Numbered from the stretch's first letter, positions 14,802-25,392 are shown. The stretch: DNA of 64,000 bases from Candidatus Desulfobacillus denitrificans (GCA_017347485.1 AP021857.1:372001-436000), one strand, 5' to 3'. Program-made: numbers and translations. Notes: generated by a model from the sequence alone, not told the origin.

Positions 14802-17800
14802 ATGCCCGCTCCCGTCGCCATCCGCCAGCTCGTCGAGCGCTTCGAAGCCAACCTCGACACCTACCGCGGCGGCGGCTACAACGAAACCCTGCTGCGGCGC
14901 GACTTCCTCGATCCCTTCTTCAAGGCGCTCGGCTGGGACATCGACAACTCGCAGGATTACGCCGAAGCCTTTCGCGAAGTCATCCACGAGGACGCCATCA
15001 AGGTCGGCGGCTCGACCAAGGCGCCCGACTACAGCTTCCGCATCGGCGGCCGGCGCATCTTCTTCCTCGAGGCCAAGAAGCCCTCGGTCTACATCAAGGA
15101 GGAGATCGCCCCCGCCTACCAGCTGCGCCGCTACGCCTGGTCGGCCAACCTGCCGCTGTCCATCCTCTCCGACTTCGAGGAATTCGCCGTCTATGACTGC
15201 CGCGCCAGGCCGGCGCCCAACGACAAGCCGTCCAAGGGGCGGCTGCTCTACCTCACCTACCGCGACTACCTCGAACGCTGGGACGAGATCGCCGCCGTCT
15301 TCTCGAAAGAGGCGGTGCTCAAGGGCAGCTTCGACCGCTACGCGCGCGAAGCCCGGGGCAAGCGCGGCACCGCCACGGTCGACGCCGAATTCCTCGCCCA
15401 GATCGAGCAATGGCGCGACCTGCTGGCGAAGAACCTCGCCCTGCGCAACCCCGGCATCGGCGTGCGCGAGCTCAATTTCGCCGTGCAGGCCACCATCGAC
15501 CGCATCGTCTTCCTGCGCATTTGCGAGGACCGCGGCATCGAGCCGCTCAACCGCCTGCAGGGTCTCACCAACGGGCCGGCCATCTACCCGCGCCTGGCGC
15601 AGGTCTTCCGCGAGGCCGACGACCGCTACAATTCCGGCCTGTTCCACTTCAAGAGCGAGCGTGGCCGGCCGGGCAGTCCGGACGAATTCACCCTCGGCCT
15701 GAAGGTCGACGACAAGCTGCTCAAGGAGCTGCTCAACGGGCTCTACTACCCCGAGAGCCCCTACGAATTTTCGGTGCTGCCGGCCGACATCCTCGGCCAG
15801 GTGTATGAGCGCTTCCTCGGCAGCGTCATCCGCCTCACCGCCGGCGGCCAGGCCAAGGTCGAGGAGAAGCCCGAGGTCAAGAAGGCCGGCGGCGTCTATT
15901 ACACGCCGACCTACATCGTCGACTACATCGTCAGGCAGACCGTCGGCCGGCTATTGGAAAGTCAGTCGCCGAAGGACGCCGCCAGGCTGAAAATCCTCGA
16001 CCCGGCCTGCGGCTCCGGCTCCTTCCTCATCGGCGCCTACCAGCACCTGCTCGACTGGCACCTCGGCTGGTACACCGCCAACGACCCGGAGAAGCATGCG
16101 AAGGGCAAGGAGGCGAAGCTCTACCGCGCCAAGGAAGGCTGGCGGCTCACCGCGGCGGAACGGAAGCGCATCCTGGTGAACAACATCTACGGCGTCGACA
16201 TCGACGCCCAGGCGGTGGAAGTGACCAAGCTCTCGCTGCTGCTCAAGGTGCTGGAGGGCGAGACTGACGAGACCCTCAACGCGCAGATGAAGCTCTTCCA
16301 CGAGCGGGCGCTGCCCGACCTCGACGGCAACATCAAGTGCGGCAATTCGCTGATCGGCCCCGACTTCTTCGACGGCCGCCTCGATCTCGACGAAGAAGAG
16401 CGCCGCCGCATCAACGCCTTCGACTGGCAGGCGGAGTTTCCGCAGGTTTTTCTCCCCTCTCCCGCGCGCGGGAGAGGGGCCGGGGGAGAGGGCAAGAGCG
16501 GCTTCGACGCGGTGATCGGCAATCCGCCCTACATCCGCATCCAGACCATGAGGGAATGGGCGCCGCTGGAAGTCGAGTTCTACAAGCAGCGCTACGCGGC
16601 GGCAAGCAAGGGTAACTACGACATCTACGTGGTGTTCGTCGAGCGCGGCCTGCAACTGCTCAACAAGAAAGGCCGGCTCGGTTTCATCCTGCCGCACAAG
16701 TTCTTCAACGCCCAGTACGGCGAGCCGCTGCGCGGGCTGATTGCCGAAGGAAGGCATCTTGAGCATGTCGTCCACTTCGGCCATCAGCAGGTGTTCGATG
16801 GGGCGACGACCTACACCTGCCTGATGTTCCTCGGCGCTGCGTCGGCGAAGACCTTCCGCTTCGACAGCGTGACCGATCTCGCCGCATGGCAGCAGGGCGA
16901 GCCCCCGGCATCCGGCGAAATCGAGACCGCCGCGCTGGCGGCGGGCGAATGGAATTTCTCGGCGACGGGCGACGGCGGCCTGCGCGAGCGGCTGGCGGCG
17001 CTGCCGGTCAGGCTCGGCGATGTGACCCATATATTCGTCGGTTTGCAGACAAGCGCCGACAAAGTCTACGTGCTGGAACATTTGCGCGAGGCGGGCAAAA
17101 GCCATGTCGTGGTGCGCGACGCACAGGGCGAGGAATGGAAGCTGGAGCGCGAACTGCTCAAGTCCTTCCTCAGCCATGTCTCGCTCGGGAGCTACGAACG
17201 CCCGCAACCTTCACATTGGCTGCTCTTTCCCTACCGGCTGGCCGATGGCAAGGCGCAGCTGATCGAGCCCGCGACGCTGCGGGCAAGCTACCCGAACGCC
17301 TGGGACTATTTGTCGGCCTGCGCCGGCGTATTGAAAAAGAGAGGCGGAGCAAGCGATCTTGGGAGCGGTTGGTACGGTTACGTTTATCGAAAGAATTTGA
17401 CATCGTTTGCCTTACCCAAGCTCATCGTTCAGGTGATCTCGCAGACCGGCCGCTACGCCTTCGACGACGCGGGCTTCTACTTTACCGGCGGCGGCAACGG
17501 CCCCTACTACGGCGTGCGCTGGTGCGATCCGGCCAATCCGCATTCGCTGCACTATCTGCAAGGGCTGCTCAACTCGCGGTTGCTCGACTGGTTCCTGCAC
17601 GGCATCAGCACACCCTTCCGGGGCGGCTACTGGTCCTACGGCAAGCGTTTCATCGAACTGCTGCCCATCCGCACCATTGACTTCGCCGACAGGCACGACC
17701 GCGCTCGCCACGAACGCATGGTCGCCCTCGTCGAGCAGATGCTGACGCTCCACCGCGATCTCGCCGTCGCCAAGACCGCCCACGACAAGACCCTGATCGA

Positions 17801-17906
17801 GCGCCAGATCGCCGCCTCCGACAGGCAGATCGACCGGCTGGTGTATGAGCTGTACGGACTGACGGAGGAGGAGATTGCGGTGGTGGAGGGGAACGGGACG
17901 GCATGA
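14802..17906 (+). CDS. Type IIG-like restriction-modification protein (Eco57I/TaqI methylase type)
   Basis: A 1034-residue single-chain enzyme. The N-terminal nuclease-like module has a PD-(D/E)xK pattern: PD at 75-76, then 13 residues, then E90-A-K92. A helical connector precedes the methyltransferase, with motif I DPACGSGSFLIGAY near residue 400 and catalytic motif IV NPPY at 574-577, indicating adenine-N6 methylation. The C-terminal part (GLQTSADKVYVLEHL; FRGGYWSYGKRFIELLPI) is a TaqI_C-type specificity domain. A repeat-encoded insert (about 550-564, [14 protein letters not shown]) lies just before motif IV. Restriction and modification appear fused, so no separate subunits are expected. 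The recognition site cannot be read from the sequence. Confidence 0.88.
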   Translation: MPAPVAIRQLVERFEANLDTYRGGGYNETLLRRDFLDPFFKALGWDIDNSQDYAEAFREVIHEDAIKVGGSTKAPDYSFRIGGRRIFFLEAKKPSVYIKEEIAPAYQLRRYAWSANLPLSILSDFEEFAVYDCRARPAPNDKPSKGRLLYLTYRDYLERWDEIAAVFSKEAVLKGSFDRYAREARGKRGTATVDAEFLAQIEQWRDLLAKNLALRNPGIGVRELNFAVQATIDRIVFLRICEDRGIEPLNRLQGLTNGPAIYPRLAQVFREADDRYNSGLFHFKSERGRPGSPDEFTLGLKVDDKLLKELLNGLYYPESPYEFSVLPADILGQVYERFLGSVIRLTAGGQAKVEEKPEVKKAGGVYYTPTYIVDYIVRQTVGRLLESQSPKDAARLKILDPACGSGSFLIGAYQHLLDWHLGWYTANDPEKHAKGKEAKLYRAKEGWRLTAAERKRILVNNIYGVDIDAQAVEVTKLSLLLKVLEGETDETLNAQMKLFHERALPDLDGNIKCGNSLIGPDFFDGRLDLDEEERRRINAFDWQAEFPQVFLPSPARGRGAGGEGKSGFDAVIGNPPYIRIQTMREWAPLEVEFYKQRYAAASKGNYDIYVVFVERGLQLLNKKGRLGFILPHKFFNAQYGEPLRGLIAEGRHLEHVVHFGHQQVFDGATTYTCLMFLGAASAKTFRFDSVTDLAAWQQGEPPASGEIETAALAAGEWNFSATGDGGLRERLAALPVRLGDVTHIFVGLQTSADKVYVLEHLREAGKSHVVVRDAQGEEWKLERELLKSFLSHVSLGSYERPQPSHWLLFPYRLADGKAQLIEPATLRASYPNAWDYLSACAGVLKKRGGASDLGSGWYGYVYRKNLTSFALPKLIVQVISQTGRYAFDDAGFYFTGGGNGPYYGVRWCDPANPHSLHYLQGLLNSRLLDWFLHGISTPFRGGYWSYGKRFIELLPIRTIDFADRHDRARHERMVALVEQMLTLHRDLAVAKTAHDKTLIERQIAASDRQIDRLVYELYGLTEEEIAVVEGNGTA
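15956..15980 (-). repeat. 25-bp GACTGACTTT repeat (in the restriction-modification gene)
   Basis: Reverse copy reading GGAAAGTCAGTC then GCCGAAGGACGCC. It encodes ESQSPKDAA just upstream of methylase motif I, and is more divergent in its GCCGT end. Confidence 0.65.
16452..16492. repeat. CTCTCCCGC/GCGGGAGAG palindrome inside the restriction-modification gene
   Basis: Arms of 12 bp (16454-16465 and 16468-16479) around a GC loop, followed by a GGGGGAGAGGG half-copy. In frame, it inserts Pro/Gly/Arg-rich residues immediately before GFDAVIGNPPY. Confidence 0.9.
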
Positions 17907-18142
17907 GCCCGACGGTCTTCCGCGAAGGCGGTTTCCGCTTCTTTTTCTTCTCGCGCGAGGAGCCGCGCATGCATATCCACGTGCACTGTGCTGAGGGCGA
18001 GGCCAAGTTCTGGCTTGAGCCGTCCATCGAACTGGCGCAGAATTACGGCCTGAGCGACAGGCAGGTGCGTGCCGCGCAGCTGCTGATCGAGGAGCATAGC
18101 CATGTCATCCACAACGCTTGGCGGGATCACTTCCGCAGCTGA
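17903..18142 (+). CDS. DUF4160 family protein
   Basis: A 79-residue protein with the family pattern: REGGFRFFFFSREEPRMHIHV and CAEGEAKFWLEP, then a helical tail. It overlaps the restriction-modification stop (ATGA) and overlaps the following DUF2442 gene by 41 bp. DUF4160 and DUF2442 genes commonly occur as an overlapping pair resembling a toxin-antitoxin unit. I know of no firmly assigned biochemical activity, so that role is inference. Confidence 0.8.
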   Translation: MSPTVFREGGFRFFFFSREEPRMHIHVHCAEGEAKFWLEPSIELAQNYGLSDRQVRAAQLLIEEHSHVIHNAWRDHFRS

Positions 18143-18371
18143 AGTCACCAACATCTCGGGGCACGGCCTTTGGGTGCTGGTCGATGACGAGGAGCTGTTC
18201 ATCCCGTTTGCCGAGTTTCCCTGGTTCCGCGAGGCGCCGGTCGGCAAGCTGCTGCACGTCGAACGCCCGCAGCCGCATCATTTGTACTGGCCCGAACTGG
18301 ACATCGACCTGCATGTCGATTCGGTCCGCCATCCCGAGCGGTTTCCGCTCATGTCCCGGCCTGGGTGCTGA
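18102..18371 (+). CDS. DUF2442 family protein
   Basis: An 89-residue acidic protein with typical DUF2442 features: LWVLVDDEELFIPFAEFPWFREAPV, then HLYWPELDIDLHVDSVRHPERFPL. It partners the overlapping DUF4160 gene. The small size, coupling and position behind a restriction-modification gene fit an accessory stability or defence module. Confidence 0.78.
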   Translation: MSSTTLGGITSAAEVTNISGHGLWVLVDDEELFIPFAEFPWFREAPVGKLLHVERPQPHHLYWPELDIDLHVDSVRHPERFPLMSRPGC

Positions 18372-18410
18372 GTTCCTTCCGGTCGATCGCGGCACAAGGG
18401 CGACTGCAGC

Positions 18411-19190
18411 GTGAAGATCCGCGCCAACGGCATCGACATCCATTGCGAGATCTCCGGCAGCGGGCCGTGGCTGACGCTGTCGCATTCGCTGTCCTGCGAT
18501 CTCTCCATGTGGCAGCCGCAACTGTCGGCGCTTGAAAAACACTTCACCGTCCTGCGTTTCGACACGCGCGGCCACGGCGGCACCGATGCGCCGGCCGGCG
18601 CCTACACCTTCGAGCAGCTCACCGACGACGTGCTCGGCCTGCTCGATGCGCTGAAGGTCGAACGCACGCACTACTGCGGCCTGTCGATGGGCGGCATGAT
18701 CGGCCAGCACCTGGCGCTGAAGGCGCCGCGGCGCATCGACTGCCTGGTGCTCGCCGACACCACCAGCCGCATGCCGCCGGAGGCGCAGCCGCTGTGGGCG
18801 GAGCGCATCCGCGTCGCGCAGGAGCAGGGCATGGCGGCGCACGTGCAGCCGACGCTGGAGCGCTGGTTTACGCCGACCTGGCGCGCGGCGCATCCGGACG
18901 TGATGGAGACGATCGGCGCGTTGATCCGCGCCACGCCGCCGGCCGGCTACGTCGGTTGCGCGCATGCCATCGCGGCGATCGACATCACGAGCCGGCTGCA
19001 TGCCGTGAAAGCGCCGACGCTGGTGATCGTCGGCCGCGACGACCCCGGCACGCCGCCGGCCATGTCGGAAGCCATCGCCGCGGCGATTCCCGGCGCGCGG
19101 CTGGAAATCATCTCCGACGCCTCGCACCTTTCCAACATCGAGCAGGCGGACGCCTTCAACCGCCTGCTGCTGGATTTTCTGACGGAGTAA
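18411..19190 (+). CDS. Alpha/beta-hydrolase (3-oxoadipate enol-lactonase-like)
   Basis: A 259-residue soluble hydrolase starting at a GTG (MKIRANGIDIHCEISG). It has the oxyanion segment SHSLSCDLSMW, the nucleophile elbow GLSMGGM, and the acid and His positions near VIVGRDDPGTPP and DASHLSNIEQ. It resembles PcaD-type lactonases, but no other protocatechuate-pathway genes are present, so the substrate is uncertain. It ends 3 bp before the SDR gene and the two form an operon. Confidence 0.8.
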   Translation: MKIRANGIDIHCEISGSGPWLTLSHSLSCDLSMWQPQLSALEKHFTVLRFDTRGHGGTDAPAGAYTFEQLTDDVLGLLDALKVERTHYCGLSMGGMIGQHLALKAPRRIDCLVLADTTSRMPPEAQPLWAERIRVAQEQGMAAHVQPTLERWFTPTWRAAHPDVMETIGALIRATPPAGYVGCAHAIAAIDITSRLHAVKAPTLVIVGRDDPGTPPAMSEAIAAAIPGARLEIISDASHLSNIEQADAFNRLLLDFLTE

Positions 19191-19193
19191 TCG

Positions 19194-19979
19194 ATGGATC
19201 TCGGCATCGCGGGGAAAAAGGCGCTGGTCTGCGCCGCCAGCAAGGGCCTCGGCCGCGGCTGCGCGCTGGCGCTGGCGAAGGAGGGCGTGCACGTGACGAT
19301 CGTCGCGCGCGGGCGCGCGGCGCTGGAAGCCACCGCCGCCGAGCTGGAAAAAGTCAGTCCCCGCGGCACGGCGATCGCGTTCGTCGCCGCCGACATCACC
19401 ACGCCCGAAGGCCGCGCCGCGGCGCTCGCCGCCTGCCCGCAGCCGGACATCCTGGTGAACAACGCCGGCGGGCCGCCGCCGGGCGACTTCCGCGAGTGGA
19501 CGCGCGAGACCTGGATCGCCGCGCTGGACGCCAACATGCTGACGCCCATCGAGCTGATCAAGGCGACGGTGGACGGCATGATCGCGCGCCGCTTCGGCCG
19601 CATCGTGAACATCACCTCCGGCGCGGTGAAGGCGCCGATCGACGTGCTCGGCCTCTCCAACGGCGCGCGTTCCGGGCTGACGGGTTTCGTCGCCGGGCTG
19701 GCACGCAAGACGGTGAAGCACAACGTCACCCTCAACAACCTGCTGCCCGGCTTCTTCGACACCGACCGCATCCGCACGGTGATCGGCGGCCAGGCGAAAT
19801 CGCGCGGCATTGCCTACGAGGAGGCGCTGGCCGAGCGCATCGCCGCCATCCCGGCCGGCCGCATCGGCGATCCCGAGGAGTTCGGCGCCGCCTGCGCCTG
19901 GCTGTGCTCGGCTCAGGCCGGCTTCATCACCGGGCAGAACTGGCTCCTCGACGGCGGCGCCTACCCGGGGACTTTCTAG
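19194..19979 (+). CDS. SDR-family protein without the catalytic Tyr-Lys
   Basis: A 261-residue Rossmann protein with a modified nucleotide-binding loop (CAASKGLGRGCALALAKEG) and the NNAG motif (ILVNNAGGPPPGD). Where the family usually has Ser then YxxxK, this protein has NITSGAVKAPIDVLGLSNGARSG split over the motif, so Ser is kept while Tyr and Lys are not. This fits the FabG-like subgroup known to lack the full catalytic tetrad. An oxidoreductase function should not be assumed. It contains one 25-bp repeat copy at 19347-19372. Confidence 0.82.
   Translation: MDLGIAGKKALVCAASKGLGRGCALALAKEGVHVTIVARGRAALEATAAELEKVSPRGTAIAFVAADITTPEGRAAALAACPQPDILVNNAGGPPPGDFREWTRETWIAALDANMLTPIELIKATVDGMIARRFGRIVNITSGAVKAPIDVLGLSNGARSGLTGFVAGLARKTVKHNVTLNNLLPGFFDTDRIRTVIGGQAKSRGIAYEEALAERIAAIPAGRIGDPEEFGAACAWLCSAQAGFITGQNWLLDGGAYPGTF
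19347..19372 (-). repeat. 25-bp GACTGACTTT repeat (in the SDR gene)
   Basis: Reverse copy reading GAAAAAGTCAGTC then CCCGCGGCACGGC, a close match. It encodes EKVSPRGTA between two secondary-structure elements. Confidence 0.8.
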
Positions 19980-20112
19980 GCGGCCTGTCTTCCGGGCGAC
20001 TGACGCCGCTGCGCCGATCCGCGATACTCCCCCTGCGGCTTCCCACAATGGTAGCCCGCCCTGCAACCGCCTAGAATGCATCGACCCGCCCACGAGGCGG
20101 AGGAGACACGCC

Positions 20113-22389
<2,277 letters not shown>

Positions 22390-22392
22390 CAC

Positions 22393-22472
22393 TCCCCTCG
22401 CCCGCTTGCGGGAGAGGGCGTAATCATTCCCCTCTCCCCGCTCGCGGGGAGAGGGTTAGGGAGAGGGGCGGT
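22393..22472. repeat. Paired CTCTCCCGC/GCGGGAGAG palindromes after maeB
   Basis: Two adjacent hairpins, one centred near 22408 (loop TT) and one near 22442 (CTCTCCCCGC, TC, GCGGGGAGAG), followed by an AGGGAGAGGGG half-copy. This is the complete intergenic form of the element seen truncated inside leuS, uvrD and the restriction-modification gene. It may also end maeB transcription. The rest of 22473-22647 holds no gene I can support. Confidence 0.85.
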
Positions 22473-22570
22473 TTGCCGGGACTCGCCCCGGCAGGTGAGT
22501 CACAAAATCGCGCGCCCCGCCCCTGCGGACTCCCCTCATTCCAGACTGCCCCCTCCCGCCCAACCAACTC

Positions 22571-22594
22571 GCCATATCACGCAGACTGACTTTC
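22571..22594 (+). repeat. 25-bp GACTGACTTT repeat (intergenic)
   Basis: A divergent copy (GCCATATCACGC then AGACTGACTTTC) in the maeB-higB gap, about 54 bp upstream of the higBA promoter. Confidence 0.65.
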
Positions 22595-22647
22595 TCCGGC
22601 CGCTTCGCGTACTGCCGTCTGATGTTCAGGCGCTGTCATCCGGGATG

Positions 22648-22675
22648 TTGACTCTGTAATTAGATGGATTACACT
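22648..22675 (+). promoter_or_regulatory. Promoter of higBA
   Basis: TTGACT (22648-22653), 16-bp spacer, TACACT (22670-22675), 25 bp before the higB ATG. Partial direct repeats GGATTACAC and GGATATTACAC lie across the -10 and start region and are plausible HigA operator sequences. Confidence 0.6.
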
Positions 22676-22700
22676 GCATCGCTGGATATTACACGTTGCC

Positions 22701-22979
22701 ATGATCCGGACGTTCAGACACCGAGGGCTTGAGCGCTTTTTCTGCAAGGGGGATCACCGTGGCATCCTGGCCAGGAGCGAGGCGCGGATCGAGCGGATGC
22801 TCGACCGCCTGGATGCGGCGGCCAGGCCCGAGGACATGAACCTGCCCGGCTACAGGTTCCACCGGCTGACAGGCGAGCGCAAGGGTACATTCGCGGTATC
22901 GGTGACCGGCAACTGGCGCATCACCTTTCGCTTCGACGGCGAGGATGCCGTCGATGTGGACCTGGAGGACTATCATTGA
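22701..22979 (+). CDS. higB: HigB-like toxin (RelE/ParE superfamily)
   Basis: A 92-residue protein (MIRTFRHRGLERFFCKGDHRG) with the family pattern RIERMLDRLDAA, NLPGYRFHRLTGERKGTFAVSVTGNWRITFRF and the final DVDLEDYH. HigB toxins are ribosome-dependent mRNA endonucleases. Its stop overlaps the higA start by one base (TGATG), the usual toxin-first arrangement of higBA. Confidence 0.9.
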   Translation: MIRTFRHRGLERFFCKGDHRGILARSEARIERMLDRLDAAARPEDMNLPGYRFHRLTGERKGTFAVSVTGNWRITFRFDGEDAVDVDLEDYH

Positions 22980-23296
22980 TGAAGACGCTGCGGAATCCCA
23001 ACCGGCGCCCGACCCACCCGGGCGCAATCCTGCGCGAGGACGTGCTGCCCGCGCTCGCAATGACGCAGACCGAGTTCGCCGAGCGCCTGGGCGTCTCCCG
23101 CCTGTCGGTATCCGAACTGCTGCACGGCAAGCGCGCCATGACGCCCGAGATGGCGGCGCGCGTCGCCAGGCTCCTCAACACCACGCCTGAGAGCTGGCTG
23201 CGCATGCAGGAGGCGGTCGACCTGTGGGAAGTGCGGCAGCACCCCGAGAAGCTCGCCGGCATCAAGCCGATCCGGGCCGAGCGCCAGGCGGCCTGA
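22979..23296 (+). CDS. higA: HigA-like antitoxin (XRE HTH)
   Basis: A 105-residue antitoxin from the ATG at 22979. It opens with RRPTHPGAILREDVLPALAMTQ, the HigA hallmark, followed by an XRE helix-turn-helix (TEFAERLGVSRLSVSELLHGKR). The C-terminal helix ends WEVRQHPEKLAGIKPI. It would neutralise HigB and bind the operator near 22665-22700 to repress the pair. Confidence 0.92.
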   Translation: MKTLRNPNRRPTHPGAILREDVLPALAMTQTEFAERLGVSRLSVSELLHGKRAMTPEMAARVARLLNTTPESWLRMQEAVDLWEVRQHPEKLAGIKPIRAERQAA

Positions 23297-23360
23297 CGTT
23301 GTCCGCCCCCTGGTTGGGGGTGGCTGTCTTTTCAGGGTGCCGTTGCCTTATGATCTGTCC

Positions 23361-23852
23361 ATGGGCATGTTCGATCTGATCAAGTTGCTGGAGGATGCGA
23401 ACGTCGACTACGTGCTGGTCGGCGGGCTGGCGGTGGCCCTGCACGGCTATCAGCGCGTGACCATGGACGTGGATGTCGTGCTGGCGCTAAATGAGGACAA
23501 CCTGCGGCGGTTTATCGACAGTGCTCGTTCTGCCGGATTGCAGCCGGTGATTCCCGTCGACATCGAGTCGCTCGCCCGGCCCGAGCTGCTCGATCGCTGG
23601 CATCAGGAGAAGGGCATGCTGGCCTTCGGCTTGCGCAAGCCGGAGGGCATGGCGACCATCATCGACGTCCTGATTCGGCCGGTGGTCCCCTTTGAGCAAC
23701 TGCGCCGCGATGCCGTTTCCGTCGAGATTGGACCGCTGAAGATTCCCGTGGCTTCGATCGACCATTTGATCGCCATGAAGACCGGCACGGGACGCGGCAA
23801 GGACGCGGTCGACATCGAGGAATTGCAGAAGCTCAAGGCGGGAGGCGCCTGA
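23361..23852 (+). CDS. Nucleotidyltransferase-fold protein (AbiEii/DUF6036-like)
   Basis: A protein of about 163 residues; I chose the ATG at 23361 (MGMFDLIKLLEDANVDYVLVGG) because the homology-like region begins there. It has the nucleotidyltransferase signature GGLAVALHGYQRVTMDVDVVL (GG, then D-x-D) and the C-terminal PVASIDHLIAMKTGTGRGKDAVD typical of AbiEii-like proteins. Such proteins are often toxin or defence components that modify RNA. Its stop overlaps the next small gene (TGATG), so the two may be a unit. Confidence 0.7.
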   Translation: MGMFDLIKLLEDANVDYVLVGGLAVALHGYQRVTMDVDVVLALNEDNLRRFIDSARSAGLQPVIPVDIESLARPELLDRWHQEKGMLAFGLRKPEGMATIIDVLIRPVVPFEQLRRDAVSVEIGPLKIPVASIDHLIAMKTGTGRGKDAVDIEELQKLKAGGA

Positions 23853-24058
23853 TGACATCGGCCGAGGAGAACTACCGCCTCCTGATGGAGATTCAGGCGA
23901 ACCGCGACTTTCTTTTGCTGGCCTACCGGCAAAACCCCGAGCTGCTCCGTCACGCCGAACCGGGCGTTCGCCTGTTGTTCGGCCTGCCGGAATATGAGCA
24001 AGAGGCGGGCAGCTTGAACCCGCCCTTCAAGACAACCCCAGATTCACAGAGGAAATAA
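23852..24058 (+). CDS. Small hypothetical protein coupled to the nucleotidyltransferase
   Basis: A 68-residue protein I do not recognise. Residues 1-40 look helical (MTSAEENYRLLMEIQANRDF), the tail is proline-containing and disordered, and there is no signal or membrane segment. Translational coupling suggests it partners the nucleotidyltransferase. It ends 2 bp before qor, so it may also be cotranscribed with that gene. Confidence 0.5.
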   Translation: MTSAEENYRLLMEIQANRDFLLLAYRQNPELLRHAEPGVRLLFGLPEYEQEAGSLNPPFKTTPDSQRK

Positions 24059-24060
24059 CC

Positions 24061-25035
24061 ATGCCCCACGCCATCCGCTTCCACCAGCCCGGCGGCCCCG
24101 AGGTCCTGAAATGGGAGGAGGTCGCCGTCGGCGATCCCGGCCCGAACGAGGCGCGGGTGCGCCATCATGCCGTCGGCCTCAACTTCATCGACATCTACCA
24201 TCGCACCGGCGCTTATCCGCTGCCGCTGCCTTCCGGCATCGGCCTCGAGGGCGCGGGGGTGGTGGAGGCGGTGGGCAGCGAGGTGAAGGACCTCAAGGCG
24301 GGCGATCGCGTCGCCTATGCGGGCGGGCCGGTCGGCGCCTACGCCGAAGTGCGGCTGATTCCGGCCGACCGGCTGGTGAAGCTGCCGGACGTGCTCAGCT
24401 TCGAGCAGGGCGCGGCGATGATGCTGCAGGGCATGACGGCGCAGTACCTGCTGCGGCGCACCTGCCGCGTGCAGCCGGGCGACACCATCCTCATCCATGC
24501 CGCCGCCGGCGGCGTCGGCCTCATCGTCTGCCAGTGGGCGAAGGCGCTCGGCGCGAAGGTGATCGGCACGGTCGGCTCGGACGAGAAGGCGGCCTTGGCG
24601 AAGGCGCACGGCTGCGACCATCCCATCGTCTATACCCGCGAGAAATTCGCCGAGCGCGTAAAGGAGATCACCGGCGGCGAGGGCGTTGCGGTGGTCTACG
24701 ACTCCATCGGCCGCGACACCTTCATGGATTCGCTGGCCTGCCTGCGCCCGCTCGGCATGATGGCGCTGTTCGGCGCCGCCTCCGGCCCGGTGCCGCCCTT
24801 CGACCTCGGATTGCTGGCGAAGATGGGTTCGCTGTTCGTCACGCGGCCGACGCTGTTCACCTACACGGCGAAGCGCGCCGACCTCGTCGCCATTGCCGGC
24901 GAGCTGTTCGAGGCGGTGACCTCCGGCAAGGTGAAGATCGAGGTGAACCAGCGCTACGCCCTGAAGGATGCGGCGAAGGCGCAGGCCGACCTGGAAGCGC
25001 GCAAGACCACCGGTTCGACCATCCTGCTGCCCTGA
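24061..25035 (+). CDS. NADPH:quinone oxidoreductase (zeta-crystallin type)
   Basis: A 324-residue zinc-independent MDR-family enzyme. The N-terminal GroES-like fold carries NFIDIYHRTGAYPLPLPSGIG, a QOR signature. The cofactor loop is AAAGGVGLIVCQWAKALGA near residue 145, and the C-terminus reads GKVKIEVNQRYALKDAAKAQ. It likely reduces quinones with NADPH in the cytoplasm. A ribosome site AGAGGAA precedes the ATG. Confidence 0.9.
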   Translation: MPHAIRFHQPGGPEVLKWEEVAVGDPGPNEARVRHHAVGLNFIDIYHRTGAYPLPLPSGIGLEGAGVVEAVGSEVKDLKAGDRVAYAGGPVGAYAEVRLIPADRLVKLPDVLSFEQGAAMMLQGMTAQYLLRRTCRVQPGDTILIHAAAGGVGLIVCQWAKALGAKVIGTVGSDEKAALAKAHGCDHPIVYTREKFAERVKEITGGEGVAVVYDSIGRDTFMDSLACLRPLGMMALFGAASGPVPPFDLGLLAKMGSLFVTRPTLFTYTAKRADLVAIAGELFEAVTSGKVKIEVNQRYALKDAAKAQADLEARKTTGSTILLP

Positions 25036-25037
25036 TC

Positions 25038-25062
25038 GCCGTCCTGCGGGGACTGACTTTCC
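25038..25062 (+). repeat. 25-bp GACTGACTTT repeat (after qor)
   Basis: Starts 3 bp after the qor stop and reads GCCGTCCTGCGG, G, GACTGACTTTCC. It is one of the two cleanest intergenic copies. Confidence 0.85.
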
Positions 25063-25134
25063 GGCCGACGCCGGCGGCGTTGCCGGGCAGGGCATGGCAT
25101 GCTATATTTCAAGATGACCATTTAGAGTTCTGAA

Positions 25135-25392
25135 ATGACCACAAAGGCCGTCAGCGTTTCCGAGTTCAAGGCGCATTGCCTCGACGTCATCCGCCAGGTC
25201 GAGCGGGCCGGCACGGCCGTCGATCTGGTGCGGCGCGGCAAGGTGGTGGCGCGCCTGGTGCCGAGCGCGCCCGCGGCGAGGGGCACGCCCGCCTGGCTGC
25301 GGCTGCGCGGGCGGGGCGCGCTGGCGGCTTCGCCGGAGGAATCGGTGCTGGAGGCCGCCGACTTCGAGGCCCTGCGCGACGCCGGAAAGTGA
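25135..25392 (+). CDS. Phd/YefM-type antitoxin
   Basis: An 85-residue protein beginning TTKAVSVSEFKAHCLDVIRQV, the Phd/YefM fold that binds DNA as a dimer, followed by DLVRRGKVVARLVPSAPA. The C-terminal tail is Ala/Glu-rich, as for the toxin-neutralising arm. It overlaps the PIN-domain toxin gene by one base. Confidence 0.85.
   Translation: MTTKAVSVSEFKAHCLDVIRQVERAGTAVDLVRRGKVVARLVPSAPAARGTPAWLRLRGRGALAASPEESVLEAADFEALRDAGK

Noticed and set aside
22390..22700. CRISPR array or RNA gene in the maeB-higB gap
   Set aside because: The repeats are two adjacent palindromes without regular spacers, and no tRNA-like or rRNA-like structure is visible.
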